Assembly (NCBI RefSeq): GCF_000002995.4
Contig: NW_025062476.1
Location: 7,624,501-7,688,500, forward strand
DNA: 64,000 nt
Reading direction: 5' to 3'
DNA from: Brugia malayi
Lineage: Eukaryota > Nematoda > Chromadorea > Rhabditida > Onchocercidae
The position numbers and the translations under genes are program-made. Shown one piece after another: positions 40,601 to 51,323 of the stretch. The stretch's first letter is position 1, and every line of letters starts with the position of its first letter. Below the pieces are notes generated by a model that worked only from the letters and a program-made list of their open reading frames with translations, made no database searches and was not told the origin of the DNA.

Positions 40601-43600
40601 GGAGGTTATTTATCCTAATACTATATGTAACGATATCCTGCAAAGTAAATATCATACATGGAACATCACACAGTTGCACATAAAAAGGAAGAGTGGGAAA
40701 ATTAATATTGGCTAATTATGGTTTTCAATGTTGGTGAATGGAGTTAGATAAGTAGTTATGGGATAGCTGACAGAAAGAAAAAGCAAAAGAAAAGAATTTT
40801 TTGCATTGGATTTGATGAAAGAGAAGTTAGGTTCTTTCATTTCAGTGGACCAAATTACTGCATCATAGATTTTTACTAGGGAAATGATCGACTGATGTTT
40901 TGCTACGAGAGAGTTTCTACAATCTGATAGAAATTAGGCATTTATCGGAATAAGAAGAGGAAGGGAGGAGGTTGGGAAAAAAAATATTAATAGATATTCA
41001 TAAAAGAGGGCAATTTTTAATATACCTTGTGCAGTTAGTAGTCTGCTCATTTCGCTAAATTCTTCTGTGGCAAACCACTGGTTTTCATTATTTGAAAATG
41101 AGGTTATCCCTCACATGTTACTGAATTAGTTACTCCCTTCCTTTTGATGTACTTGTATCTTCTCCGACCACCCGTCCATTTTAATGCTTCATTATTATTA
41201 CATCACTACAGTTCGACAGATGCTGGCGTAATCAGTGATTCTTAATTTTATCATCCAGTGCCGTCTGTCGCTAAGCATAATCCGGAAAAGCTTAAATTCT
41301 ACTTGCTTCTTTAGTCATCCATTCGTGATTCTAGCTCTTTATTGATTACCTATGTTTGTTCAACTTAGATATCTGTCCTTTGGCGCGACGCTTCGTGACG
41401 TACATTCTAAAATCAAGGAGAGGAAATCAGAGCATGCTGTGATGTCAGTAACAGTAATACTTGTCATTAACAGTAATTCAAGTGTTACAACTTCGTCCAG
41501 CTACTTCTCATAGATGGTTACTGTGGTAGATGGAGTGACAGGAGGCGGTTTTGTCTCACAGAGAAGATAGGACTGTCGGCGTTGATAAGGAATTGAGGCG
41601 ACGAGATATTGGCTTCATGAATCGGTGAACGGATTAAATGACAATAGCGCAGTCAGGGAGAAGTAAGAGATTGTAGTGGTGAAAGGATCGGTTCAGTGTT
41701 GCAAAAATAGTGCTGTACATGATTAAAATTTATGGTTATTACTATTGATAGAAAGAGAATAGAGAGAGCGAAGGAAAAGAGAGAGGTAAGGGGCGAAGCG
41801 GACGGGCTTACTATATTGATCATGGTTTTATCGTTTCATTTGCTTTTTCGATCGATCACCCTCACCTTCCTCTGTGATGACTGTCTGAATGTCTTTTCTT
41901 CTTTCCTATTCTGAATGCTTTTGAAAAAAGTAAAAAATTGTTCTGGATATGGTTTCTTTCATATATATATATACATTGTTTATTGCATTGACATGACATA
42001 CATCTTTGTGTCCGTCTGTTCCTCTGCTTCTGTCAGTGAATTCGATTACTTTAATTAAGGTTGACCAGAACGAATTGTTATTGGTTCTTCTTCCTCTCTT
42101 CTCTAACAGACGACAAAACAGTCTTGTTTGCTTTCAGCTAACTTTTATTTTTCCTATTTCGGCAAAAAGTTGCCATTTTTCTGCAAAATCAATGGAATTT
42201 GTGGAATGACGTACATCTTTTTGGTTAAATTTATAAAATCAACAGAATAAGTTTTCCACTTTCATCTCTTTTTACATAACATTTCATCAGTGATGAACAA
42301 TGCAGCTCCAGCACTGACACGTGTTGTATTTAGAATAGGATTTAAAAGTACTGTTGCATGTTATTTTGACATCTATTAACACCAATTGACAAGGAGTAAA
42401 AAACTGTGCAAGAGATCTATCCATTCTGTAGAATAAGGATAAAACGCAGAAAGTGGTATTTTGTAATGCCTTGTGAATTTAATACACTTTTATGCTTTCA
42501 CAAATTCATATTTTTGTTTGTTACGGGGAGGGAGGAGTGTGAGATACACATTATATGACGTTCATTACAAAGTATTTGTATTTTCGTCTGCACCTTTTCA
42601 ATTTGAATTGATCTTTTCCTGTTGTATGATATGAAAGAGTAACGGATGACCATACGGAATATTGTTCATAATCTTTTCATAATTTTCTTAAGAGAAGCAA
42701 GAATCTAATCCAAGCAAAAATATTTTTGATGGAAAAACGAACGATATGTGTGGAGTGCTGCTTGTCGATTTAGTCAAATAGAAAAAAGACGCGTGGCGAA
42801 TATTAAATGAATCTGGAATACTTGGGACCAGAAAAAGTGTATCATAAGTGATAGCAACGGATAGTGTGTTATAGCTTTTTTAGGGAATTTTTTTGTATAT
42901 CCATGCTTTGTGGAGTTCAAGAAGAAATGAGAAATGAAATGAAAAAATTAAGAAATGAGCGCTCCAGTAAGTCATGAAATGAGAACACAGCGTGAACATC
43001 ATTATGAATTCGTCTATTGTATACCCACTGTCATCGCCCTGTTACAGGTGTCAAATAATAGCATATATCCAATGTTTATAGTTTGCAAATAAGAAATCTA
43101 CAACCATTAAAAGGGAATTTGCATTAAATTCTTAACCTGTAGAATAATTTGTTTAGTCACATCTATCACTGCGGTTCTGTTCTTTTTTATGCTGATTGTT
43201 GTGACAAGTTTTCCTCATTAAATGCATTTAATCATATTTACACTTGTTTGCAAATAAGCAAATTCCTTTACTGTCACTATTTCATTTTTTATTCATTATT
43301 CACAAATTCATTTATCTTTTTTCTACTTTCCTGCACATTTTTATCATCAACACATTCTTAATCACCTGAATTTTATAAGGCTTTGTTTAAGAAAATGGGA
43401 AAAAGGCTGAGTGTGATCTAATATAGCTGAAATTATAGAGTGAATGCTGCTATTTCAAGTATAATTATTATCGTAGTTACTAACAGTGATACAGCTTTGT
43501 AGTAGCTTAAGTCATCTAACCTTTTTGTTGTAGAGAAAAAGAAGATTTTATAGATTCAGTTCAGTTCCAAACCGTGTCTTGATTAACGAAGTGGGAAATG

Positions 43601-46600
43601 AGCTTTGGAATTTAAATCATCGAAATTTATACTTGCACAAGTGTCACTTTACTCGGAATCTTTGTTGATTTCAGCACAACTAGTCTCCCCCTGTGGAATC
43701 TTTTCGTTCATTATCAAGCACTGAGTATGTTTTCTTCCCACTCTCCATCTACATATGCGAATTCTGTATGTATTGCAGGTTCATTTGTTTTTGTTTATTT
43801 TTATGTCAGAAGATGGTTAGATTTATGTTTATTTTCATGGATACAGGACATTAATATTTCCATGTTATTTTTATTGAGTGATGAATGAAGAAAGCATCTG
43901 TTCCATAATAGATACCACTTATCTTTTGTTGGTTACTGTCGTCTTATTTTTTTGCCATTCATTTATTATCAATTGTAGTCTTAGATCCCAAAACTGAAAC
44001 TTGTGAAATCTTCAAAACTAATGCATTTGCAGAGTTTAATTTCGTGTCCTTTCTTTGACTGTAGATCAGATAGCTCATGATTGATGGCTTTTTTTTTTTT
44101 GTAGCACTGATATCTCTTCCATACCTCATATAATTTCAATTGACATATAATTTCTATATGATCCGCACTGACAGATGATCTTCGACGTGGCATTTGTGTT
44201 TTTTGTTTTGCTTGTAAAGATATGATTTAAGATAAGATGAAAACTGATTTCATTGATGCTCGCAGTGCTTCTGGTAGCAAAACTGTTTTGTCCAGCACTT
44301 CTGCTCAAGTTTTCTTTACAATGTTCCCGATATTGTTGGAGCTGCTCGTTTTGACATAATGGCTAGTTTAAAACCTCCAGAAGTGTACGAAACTTATGAG
44401 AGGTTATAGAGTTGTTAGATAAGTATTGCTTAATGAGCAAAGATTGAGCTTATTAATGATTTATGCTTATCTAAGAAGCCACACACATTCGCGGTGTATG
44501 TTGTGATGCGCAATTAAGTAGTAGTAGAATCGATCGATTCAGTAGTGGAATGAGTGTGTTCTCTTCTCTCACGTGCTAGTTTAACAATGTGTGCACTTTT
44601 GGTAGCATTTCGGCATGTTTTAATCACTTTCCTTTATTAAACAATTCAATTCCCAATAGCACTGAATGCTCAACTACGAGATATGATATGTTTGGTCATG
44701 CAGTTTTCATGCTTAATATGCTTTCGGATTTCAGCGCACATTTCATCTACGATAACATTGTGTTTTAAAAAATGTTAAGAACTAATAACTTGCTGGAAAC
44801 CGTAAATTATTAACGAAGTTGATCTTTGCTTATGCAGAACTTTATTGGATGATTTTATGACAGTGTGAGATTCGAATCAGTCCTTACACTGAATTTGAAC
44901 ATCTGAAATCAACAATAATATTTCGGAGCTTCATTAAATTGAAAGCATTACAGAATTATTGTTTAGGACTTCTTTCATGAGTAGTTGATTACAGAGACAA
45001 GAATCGATCTGGTACATTAGATTTGTGCAACCAATTTTGAGTTTTTATTGCTTTCGTTTTATTCTTTTCAGTCGAAATGGTCATTTCTCTTCATCGCTAT
45101 GTTAAAATGTGCTGTAAATATTAGTTGTTAACCGAATAGTGATGATGAGTGATTTTCAGCGATCGATTTCTGTTGGAATAGTGTTGTAACAATATGATAA
45201 TGATCAGTCGTAATAACATTTGCACCTACTCTTGGGAATAACTCGTATATCTTATCAGTTTTCCGCTTGTTTTGTGAATCTTTTTATTTTCTTGTACTAC
45301 TATTAGTTTGGTTCTTAAAAACATCGTTTCTTTTCCGTTCATTTCAGCTTTCCATCCATACATATGTCTTTTTTCTCTCATAACAATGAATTTTACTTGT
45401 TTTAGGGGTAAATGTACGATACGTTTGATTAAGGATATTCGGACGTTACGTGAGTGTGACGTACAATCCTTGACAGATATTTTTTTCTCTTTGGTTTCGT
45501 TTGATCCCAATAATAGCAGACTGGCATCTGTACAAGGTGAAATCCGCGTCGGCGGGTTATATCAGGTTCGTTCAATTTCTTTGTTTCCACTATCTTATGA
45601 AATAGCATATTCCGTCTTTGTATTATCGTAATGCGAAATAGGTATGAGTGCAGAATTCACCTTTCGATGTTTTACGGTTAGAGTGTAATATTAGAATATA
45701 TATATATATATATGAAAGTTTCGTTTGTTGGGTAATCCTCAAACACTGCTTTTGATAGTTTTTTATGACACTCAAAAAAAATTACTTATTGAAAAATCTG
45801 TGGTGTATTTGAAACTGAAGAGATAAATGGTTTTTCGACAAACGAAGGATATTGTTGCTTCTCGCAAGTTTCATTCCATATTTTGGTTCGGAGTTCTGAA
45901 ATTATTAATTGGTTGCTTTTTTTCAAAACTTTTCAGTTGCTTTAGGAGTATTAAGAGAGAACTTTACCGAATTTGTTTCTCAGCTGTTAGTGTACTACTG
46001 TGGAAACAGTTATTTCTTTCTTTGATTTTTTCCTTCAACAATTAAATTTCAGCTGTATTTTCTACATGTTCTTTTTCTAAGCTGTATTTTCTACATGTTC
46101 TTTTTCTAACTACATGTTCGTTATTCATCCTTCGTATTCTAAACTGCTTGTTTCTAATCATTTATTATTAATTTCTGTTTCTTGATTCATTTTAAAGAAG
46201 AAAGTTATGAATTGCAATTGTGAAGTAGTCTTTTCTTGTATTTGATTGTATAATTCGGCTACTTGATAAAAGGATTATTCCCAATCACTTTGTGTTTTTA
46301 AATTTGTTGGGATTAGTTTCAGGCAAAGCTGCCCCCAATGGAGAGGTGCTCTGCAGTAGATGAACCGGATCGTGATGAATTGCAATGGAGGCCGGGTTAT
46401 ATCAATGAAGAGAGTGAACATGTGTAAGCGTTTTGTTGTCTGTATTCACTAAAATAGCAAATCATTCTCGTAGAGATAAAAATTGTGGTAGAAATTATTT
46501 GTATGAATGGTCCAAGCATGTGGACTTTATTTAGCGAACTATGAAATCAGTCAGGTAATTCTTTTGGTCTCAGTAAATTCATTTATTAATCAATATTTTT

Positions 46601-49600
46601 CTCAGTTATAAAAGAGCGACTCGATCATTTCGGATGTTTGCTATGGTTCGAAATGAGCAAATTACTCAAATGGAACGTGATTTCAGGACTGGTGACTTAT
46701 GTATGCATGATGCCATAATTACGGTTAGTAGCTTACAGAATGAACTTTCATCTTTTTAAGTGTTTTATTTTATGATACAGGAATTGTAACAAACCAAGTA
46801 ACACTGTGTCTAAATAGAATTAAGAACTGGAGGGATAGTAGAAACATGGTCCGGTTTTATTAAAATTTACCGGTCATAAATTTAAATGTTAGTAATTCTG
46901 CTAATGATCCAGTACTATCATGCTATACTTTTACATTACTGTATATTAAATGTTTAACCATTAATTTTGACTTTACCGTATGGAATTTTATTACTTAGTA
47001 ATGACGTAAGTTAATGAAATTGGAAATTCAGAAACAATACGTACTCTTGAATGTTGTTGTATTTGTTCGTTACCATTTCATTGTTTCAGGGAAAAAAAAT
47101 TTTTTTTTTTTTTCAGCTGCATAAATGCGACTACAACGTTAATTATGCAATTGAAGCAATGAATAAAAATGACGAACATATGCTTAAAGTGGCCAACTTT
47201 ATGAGTGTTGATGATGCCAAGAAATTTGCTCGCGGCATTAAAACATATGGGAAAAATTTCTTAAAAATCAAAAAGGAGCTATTACCACATCATCGCAGAG
47301 TAAATTCTAATCATTTTGTGATGTTATATGTTGTATGCATGCATAACCATGTTATATGTTTTCTCTAATTTCTTGTTTTGGAAAATACTTTCAGGATGAA
47401 CTGGTGCAGTTCTATTATGGATGGAAGAAGACCCGTGATGCAACAAGGCCTAAGCCATTAGCACGTCAACGAAATACAGCAACTGCAACACATCGAAAAC
47501 CAAAGGGCAACCAGTTGAAAGTCAATCATTCTATTGTGTTTTCTGTTCCAATTTTTTGCAGTCTGATATTGCGATTTTTCATATAGTTTTCCGTGCTGTA
47601 ATTAAAGATGTTAACAGATCACCTTGATAAACAATTTGACACATAATTGCAGTAGGTTTCTTGAAATTTCAGGCATCTCGTCCAGGCAGTACTGATTTGG
47701 CTGACTATGCATCAGCAAGCGAGACCGAAATGGAGGAGTTAGAAAATGATGGTCGTGCTGCAGCATATGCTTGTCATCATTGCTACACGTCAAGTAACGT
47801 ATTCATTGGTTTTTTGTGATACGTATTTACACGTTCTGGCCCCTCTTTTACATTTTCACCTAGATCCAAAATTGATATAACTTCTGTACTTTTATTGTTC
47901 AGTATGAACTCGATCTCATAACTTTCACTTCTTTAGAAAGTAAAGACTGGCATCATTCGGGTAGAGAACGTCAGTTGCTTTGTACTGAATGCCGAGTTTT
48001 TTATAAAAAGTATGGGCAGTTGCGTCCTGTTGATCGACCAAGCACCGTCCCGCCATCACTGTACAAACCTAGAAGTCCTGAAGGCAACGATGATGAGGTA
48101 AATGAGCTTGTTCATTTCATACGAAAATATTACGTAATATTCAGAAAATAAATTCGCTGTTTTTTCTAGTGCCGTTTCATGTTACGAACTCATTCTTGGA
48201 GTTTAAAAATGAGGAGAGACATTTAAAATTAACGAAAAAAAAAAAAAAAAAAAACGGTTTACAGGAACAAGGGGTAAGGACGCGAGCAAATAAAAAGGAA
48301 AGACGTGGTACTTCACTGGAGGTGGATAAAAAAGGTATCAGTTCACCAAATGATAGCGAAACGACGAAACAAAGGAATGGAAAAAGGAAGCGAAATCATG
48401 CACAGAATAATGAATATGTGAGTTATCTCCTTAGTTACTATTTTCTGTTAGAATTCGGAATCGTATATCTCATCTGTTAAGTTCAGGTAAATGGAACTGC
48501 AAAGAAGCGATTTGTGAAAGGAGAGAAAGAAGACGAACATACCAATGTGCACGAAAATGAACCTAGTGTCAGTTCAGAAGTTCATACGAGTGATAATTCA
48601 TTAAATATTGGAAAGGTTTCTATCTGTCGTGATTTATTAAATTTTATGTAAATGACTCACTTTTATGCAAACAGACAATAATTCAATTAATTGACAGTGG
48701 TATATTTTATTCCAGTTTCCATCTCTTATTATCTCTACTCGTGATAAATCTTAATAAAATTGTAGGGGGATGAAAGAGAAGCGTCTGCAGGTCCAGAGTC
48801 AATTTCGGCATCACTGAAAGTAGTTGGTGTTGACGAGGAAGGAAAGCACTATCAGGAACCAATAAATACATCCATATGTGTAGAAAAAGGAGGCCCGAAT
48901 GTTGAAATCCAAACTTCCGCCACTTCTCCTTCAGCCAATGCTGCAATAAGTGAACTATCTTCAGCTTCCGGAACTGCTTACAATGAGGTTGAGGAAGCTG
49001 TAGAAATTGCAACTGAACAGCCCAGCACAAGTTTCGTGAAACCAATTGATCGGACTCCTCCTGATGTAAACTTTAGATTTTTTCTGATTTCCAGTCTTGA
49101 TAGTGTAAGATTTATGCAGATTTTTAGGATTGTTTTTATGGTTATTGTTTGTTGGTGCGGTAGTTTTGTGCTTTAACTTGTGGAAATGTATGTGTTATAT
49201 GTCATTTTATATAAATGTATATTAAAAAAAAAAACCTTCCTTTTAAAATTTAAATGTATTTTACGTACGCGTGCTACATATCAGTTTTTAATTGGTGACA
49301 GCACGTTATATCTATTGACATGAAATACAGTTCAAATTTCCTTATTGTAAATGAATTTTGTATTTATTGCAGGAAATGAAAACGGAGGAAGAAGATTCAG
49401 ATGATGGTTACTGGACTGTAAATGATACAGTTGCTGAAACGACGAAAAACGCATTGCTCGTCCGAGTTATCGATCGGCGATGTGGTCAAATGTGTGCGCG
49501 TACAGATCTGGCTTTTCGTATGAAACCTGGTTCGGAATGGGATAAGAAACGAGAAGCACGGTCTGCCGTCAAAAACCATATAAATAATGCACATAAAAAG

Positions 49601-51323
49601 GTCACTGAAGATTCTGTTTTCTAATATTTTTTCATTCTCATCCCATATTTCATTTCAATTTATGTGAAGATTTTCATATGACAAATTTTCCATATGATTT
49701 TCCAAACTTTTTATAAAACCAGTTCGCGTATTTTCATTTTCTTTAGTATAACCTTTTGTTTAAAAAAAGAAAAACATTTTCAGCCTAATGAAACGTTCCC
49801 AACTCCAGTTACAGTGCCAAAATTACCATCTGCTCAACTTGCATCATTGTCGGGTACACCTAATGTTGAGGCATTCATGGGAGGTCGGGTCCCCATGAAT
49901 GGTACTGCAGTTTCTGGTTTGCCAGGAATGTTTCCTGGTATGCCAGATCCGCGATTCGGTTTCCTTACTCCTCAACAACAGTATGCCATCGCAGTTGAAC
50001 AGGTATTTGAGACATTCCAATTATGAAAAGTGAGAATTAACATACGAGGGAATTGTATTATAAATTAATTTTTTCCAGCAAGTTTTTCAAAAGCAGATGG
50101 AACAGCAGCTAAGAGCACATCAATTAGAAATGATACGAAATGGTGCAAACGGTACAGTGACGACGGGTTCCACAGTAGCAGCTGTTCGTGACTCTCCTTC
50201 CCGTGGTGGTACTGCTGCGACTGCTGTTAGTGCTCATGGATTTCCCCCCAACATACTTCCACCACCTTTCCATAATTTTGGGATGGATCCGAGAGCCTTG
50301 GCTGCATTGATGCATAATCCACAGCTTGGTTCGCAATTTGGAATAGGTATCGACAGTCATACCGCAGCAATGATGAGTGCCTTGGAGCAACGAAATTTAG
50401 AGCAGCGCATGCTTAGTTAGTTTTTTTTTTTCGAATTTATTTCATAAGTCAGCACGAGACATTTTCCTGTTACCAGAATGCGATCATCTGAATAGATATT
50501 TACTCCACTTTTAACGCAGTTATGATGTTCATAAGACTTTAAATTTGAAGACGTTTTATATACGCAATAACTTATATATATGTGAAGTAAAAGAATTGAA
50601 GTAAATGAATACGATTGAAGTGTACATGACCAGCATAACATAATGTAGAATAGCATAATATATGCATAACATACATAATACATATATTATAATCTGAAAC
50701 AGTACTTAAAATCTCTCTATATTCAAAATATATATTCACTTCAGTCTTATGTTCTATTGTGGGTTATATGTTGATCTTAAAAATATGAAATTCAGCAATA
50801 GATAGGTATTAATTAATTATAGGTATGGCTAGCATGGAAATGTTGGCTCCTGGTGGAATACCTGTATCTCAAGCACCACAGTCCCATCTCCATCCACATG
50901 CTGCTGCTATGATGCAACATGCAGCTGCCACCCATCCTGGTGCTGTTTAATTAACTTCATTCATTTATGAAAAAGTGAAGAATGTCATTTTGTAGTTAGT
51001 ATTTATTTCCGCACCATTAGTTGCGCTCGGAAGTTTTAGGATGAGGGCAATTCTTGAAGTTGCTTTGCGTAATTCTCTTGATTATGGTTTATGTGGTTGC
51101 AGGTGATGCACTTCAGTTGCAACAGCTATTAGCCATGTCAGCAGCAGCTCAGGCTCAGGCGCAACGCCCTTTTCTAGAGCAGAATGCTCTTTTGCAAATG
51201 ACAATGATGAATCCATTCAATAATGAATTAGGATCTCGAATCGTAAATCCTGGCTCATTGAATTCTGATATGATGCGACGATTGCAACAGGAAGGTGGTT
51301 TTGCAAGTGCACAGAGACCTTAA
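37498..51323 (+). CDS. EGL-27/RERE-type chromatin co-repressor (18 exons, whole gene span)
   Basis: Joining 18 exons gives about 1,059 residues in one frame. Visible order: BAH from about 62 (LYRPGDHVFIEV), ELM2 from about 214 (QGEIRVGG), SANT about 322-370 (YGKNFLKIKKELLP, then WKKT), a GATA-type finger C-X2-C-X18-C-X2-C with cysteines 432, 435, 454 and 457, a basic KRKR at 532-535, an acidic and Ser-rich linker, an atrophin-like CARTDL motif near 720-750, and a Gln/Ala/Met/Pro-rich tail. This is the order of vertebrate RERE, fly Atrophin and C. elegans EGL-27. Members are nuclear and recruit histone deacetylases through ELM2-SANT; EGL-27 acts in cell polarity, Hox patterning and stress response in C. 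elegans (family knowledge). Against the MTA family, the atrophin-like half favours EGL-27/RERE. Splice phases agree throughout. The least certain parts are the first exon and the two C-terminal exons. Confidence 0.9.
37603..38732 (+). other. EGL-27 intron 1 (if exon 1 is right)
   Basis: AT-rich, 1.13 kb, donor GTTAAA, acceptor ATTTTCAG. No further gene or structured element was seen in it. Confidence 0.4.
38733..38939 (+). CDS. EGL-27 exon 2, start of BAH domain
   Basis: Acceptor ttttcag at 38726-38732. Reads a basic stretch, then DGVLYRPGDHVFIEV and DPYYIGTISNFKM, which match the first strands of the RERE BAH domain (VVYRPGDCVYIE and ICSIQDFKLV). The donor GTATAT after 38939 is preferred. 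A weaker donor GTGCTT after 38903 is also in phase 0 and would drop 12 residues. Confidence 0.8.
38940..39798 (+). other. EGL-27 intron 2
   Basis: 859 bp, AT-rich, acceptor tctttgcag. No gene or RNA seen inside. Confidence 0.75.
39799..39992 (+). CDS. EGL-27 exon 3, BAH domain
   Basis: Begins TKRDQLSVKVTRFYRPEDVP, matching RERE from SKRDHL through the YYRQSEVP region, then TRELFSSE corresponding to NRELFISD. Donor CAG|GTTTGT splits an Arg codon (phase 2). Confidence 0.92.
39993..45405 (+). other. EGL-27 intron 3 (5.4 kb)
   Basis: By far the largest intron of the gene. Only short, AT-driven open frames occur on both strands, and I recognise no nested gene, tRNA or repeat family in it. Its size compared with the other introns (mostly under 1 kb) makes it a candidate site for an internal promoter or enhancer, which is inference. 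Confidence 0.75.
45406..45565 (+). CDS. EGL-27 exon 4, end of BAH and start of ELM2
   Basis: Acceptor ttgttttag. Reads GKCTIRLIKDIRTLRECDV and then NSRLASVQGEIRVGGLYQ. The RERE counterparts are GKCNISHFSDI and LNSTQGEIRVGPSHQ, with QGEIRVG opening ELM2. Donor CAG|GTTCGT, phase 0. Confidence 0.95.
45696..45713. repeat. TA dinucleotide tract
   Basis: Nine AT units inside EGL-27 intron 4. Confidence 0.95.
46051..46108. repeat. 29-bp tandem repeat, two copies
   Basis: The unit starting agctgtattttctacatg occurs twice without a gap, followed by a partial third copy (ctacatgttc). Confidence 0.9.
46323..46423 (+). CDS. EGL-27 exon 5, ELM2
   Basis: AKLPPMERCSAVDEPDRDEL then WRPGYINEESEHV. AKLP and the W-x-PG element match RERE (QAKLPDLQ and ELVWMPGV). 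Donor GTAAGC, phase 2. Confidence 0.93.
46606..46723 (+). CDS. EGL-27 exon 6, ELM2 to SANT linker
   Basis: Acceptor ttttctcag. YKRATRSFRMFAMVRNE matches the RERE YLRAARSMAAFAGM helix, and the following segment ends CMHDAIIT before donor GTTAGT (phase 0). Confidence 0.92.
46724..47116 (+). other. EGL-27 intron 6
   Basis: 393 bp, AT-rich, ending in a long T-run before the acceptor tttcag. Nothing else seen. Confidence 0.8.
47117..47299 (+). CDS. EGL-27 exon 7, SANT domain
   Basis: LHKCDYNVNYAIEAM matches RERE LHESGYDAGKALQRL. Then DDAKKFARGIKTYGKNF and KIKKELLP, the SANT helices. The usual first SANT tryptophan (CWTEDE in RERE) is replaced here (FMSVDD). Donor AGA|GTAAAT, phase 0. Confidence 0.95.
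47395..47520 (+). CDS. EGL-27 exon 8, third SANT helix
   Basis: DELVQFYYGWKKTRDA matches RERE GELITFYYYWKKTPEA, followed by a basic segment with RQR and HRKPKG. Donor AAA|GTCAAT, phase 0. Confidence 0.93.
47673..47793 (+). CDS. EGL-27 exon 9, first half of GATA-type finger
   Basis: ASRPGSTDLADYASASETE, cf. RERE SRPPSSEFLDLSSASEDD, then the first CxxC pair (CHHC). Donor CAA|GTAACG splits a Lys codon. Confidence 0.94.
47937..48097 (+). CDS. EGL-27 exon 10, second half of GATA-type finger
   Basis: SKDWHHSGRERQLLCTECRV is almost identical to the RERE [27 protein letters not shown] and a Pro-rich segment follow. Donor GAG|GTAAAT, phase 0. Confidence 0.95.
48235..48254. repeat. Homopolymer A20 just upstream of an acceptor
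   Basis: Twenty A residues end 10 nt before the acceptor of exon 11, where a pyrimidine tract would be expected. Confidence 0.95.
48265..48417 (+). CDS. EGL-27 exon 11, basic linker
   Basis: VRTRANKKERR corresponds to the MRTRRSRGS element that follows the finger in RERE; KRKR at residues 532-535 could be a nuclear localisation signal. Acceptor gtttacag, donor TAT|GTGAGT, phase 0. Confidence 0.85.
48487..48615 (+). CDS. EGL-27 exon 12, charged linker
   Basis: 43 codons of Lys/Glu/Ser-rich, probably disordered sequence. Assigned by splice sites (gttcag; AAG|GTTTCT), phase continuity and position rather than homology. Confidence 0.75.
48766..49065 (+). CDS. EGL-27 exon 13, acidic and Ser-rich linker
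   Basis: 100 codons, low hydrophobicity, rich in Glu, Ser, Ala and Thr, probably disordered. Acceptor aaaattgtag, donor GAT|GTAAAC, phase 0. No recognised motif. Confidence 0.75.
49066..49372 (+). other. EGL-27 intron 13
   Basis: 307 bp, AT-rich with an A9 run, acceptor tttattgcag. Nothing else seen. Confidence 0.75.
49373..49600 (+). CDS. EGL-27 exon 14, atrophin-like motif
   Basis: An acidic start (EEEDSDDGYW) is followed by RVIDRRCGQMCARTDLAFRM and then KKREAR. The order R-V-x-DR, CARTDL and KKREA matches the conserved segment of vertebrate RERE and atrophin. This ties the C-terminal half to that family. Donor AAG|GTCACT, phase 0. Confidence 0.88.
49784..50002 (+). CDS. EGL-27 exon 15, Pro/Met/Gly-rich tail
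   Basis: 73 codons including GLPGMFPGMPDPRFGF and a QQQ run. Low-complexity tail like that of atrophins. Acceptor attttcag, donor CAG|GTATTT, phase 0. Confidence 0.85.
50079..50415 (+). CDS. EGL-27 exon 16, Gln-rich helix and Pro-rich tail
   Basis: Starts with a Gln-rich probable helix (QKQMEQQLRAHQLEMI), then a Ser/Thr/Ala linker, then PPNILPPPFHNFGMDPRAL. Donor GTTAGT at 50416 (phase 1). Without this splice the frame reads one more Ser and stops at TAG. Confidence 0.82.
50416..50822 (+). other. EGL-27 intron 16
   Basis: 407 bp, AT-rich. Nothing else seen. Confidence 0.75.
50823..50939 (+). CDS. EGL-27 exon 17, His/Ala/Met-rich tail
   Basis: 39 codons rich in Ala, His and Met (MMQHAAATHPG). 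Acceptor attatag. The exit donor GTGCTG is weak. If unused, the frame reads Ala-Val and stops at 50948-50950, giving an alternative C-terminus. Confidence 0.65.
51103..51323 (+). CDS. EGL-27 exon 18, terminal exon
   Basis: Acceptor gtggttgcag. LQLQQLLAMSAAAQAQAQRP and on to a stop at 51323, with 1-base entry phase matching exon 17. The Gln/Ala-rich composition fits the atrophin-like tail. Confidence 0.75.

Larger units (their letters stand above)
45566..46322 (+). other. EGL-27 intron 4 with a TA tract and a tandem repeat
   Basis: 757 bp. Holds a TA tract (45696-45713) and a two-copy 29-bp tandem repeat (46051-46108). Confidence 0.8.

Noticed and set aside
44868..44885. gattcgaatc resembling a tRNA T-loop
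   Set aside because: The flanking sequence does not form an acceptor stem, D arm or anticodon arm.
48707..49045. 112-codon frame on the minus strand
   Set aside because: It is the antisense shadow of EGL-27 exon 13, which has splice support on the plus strand.
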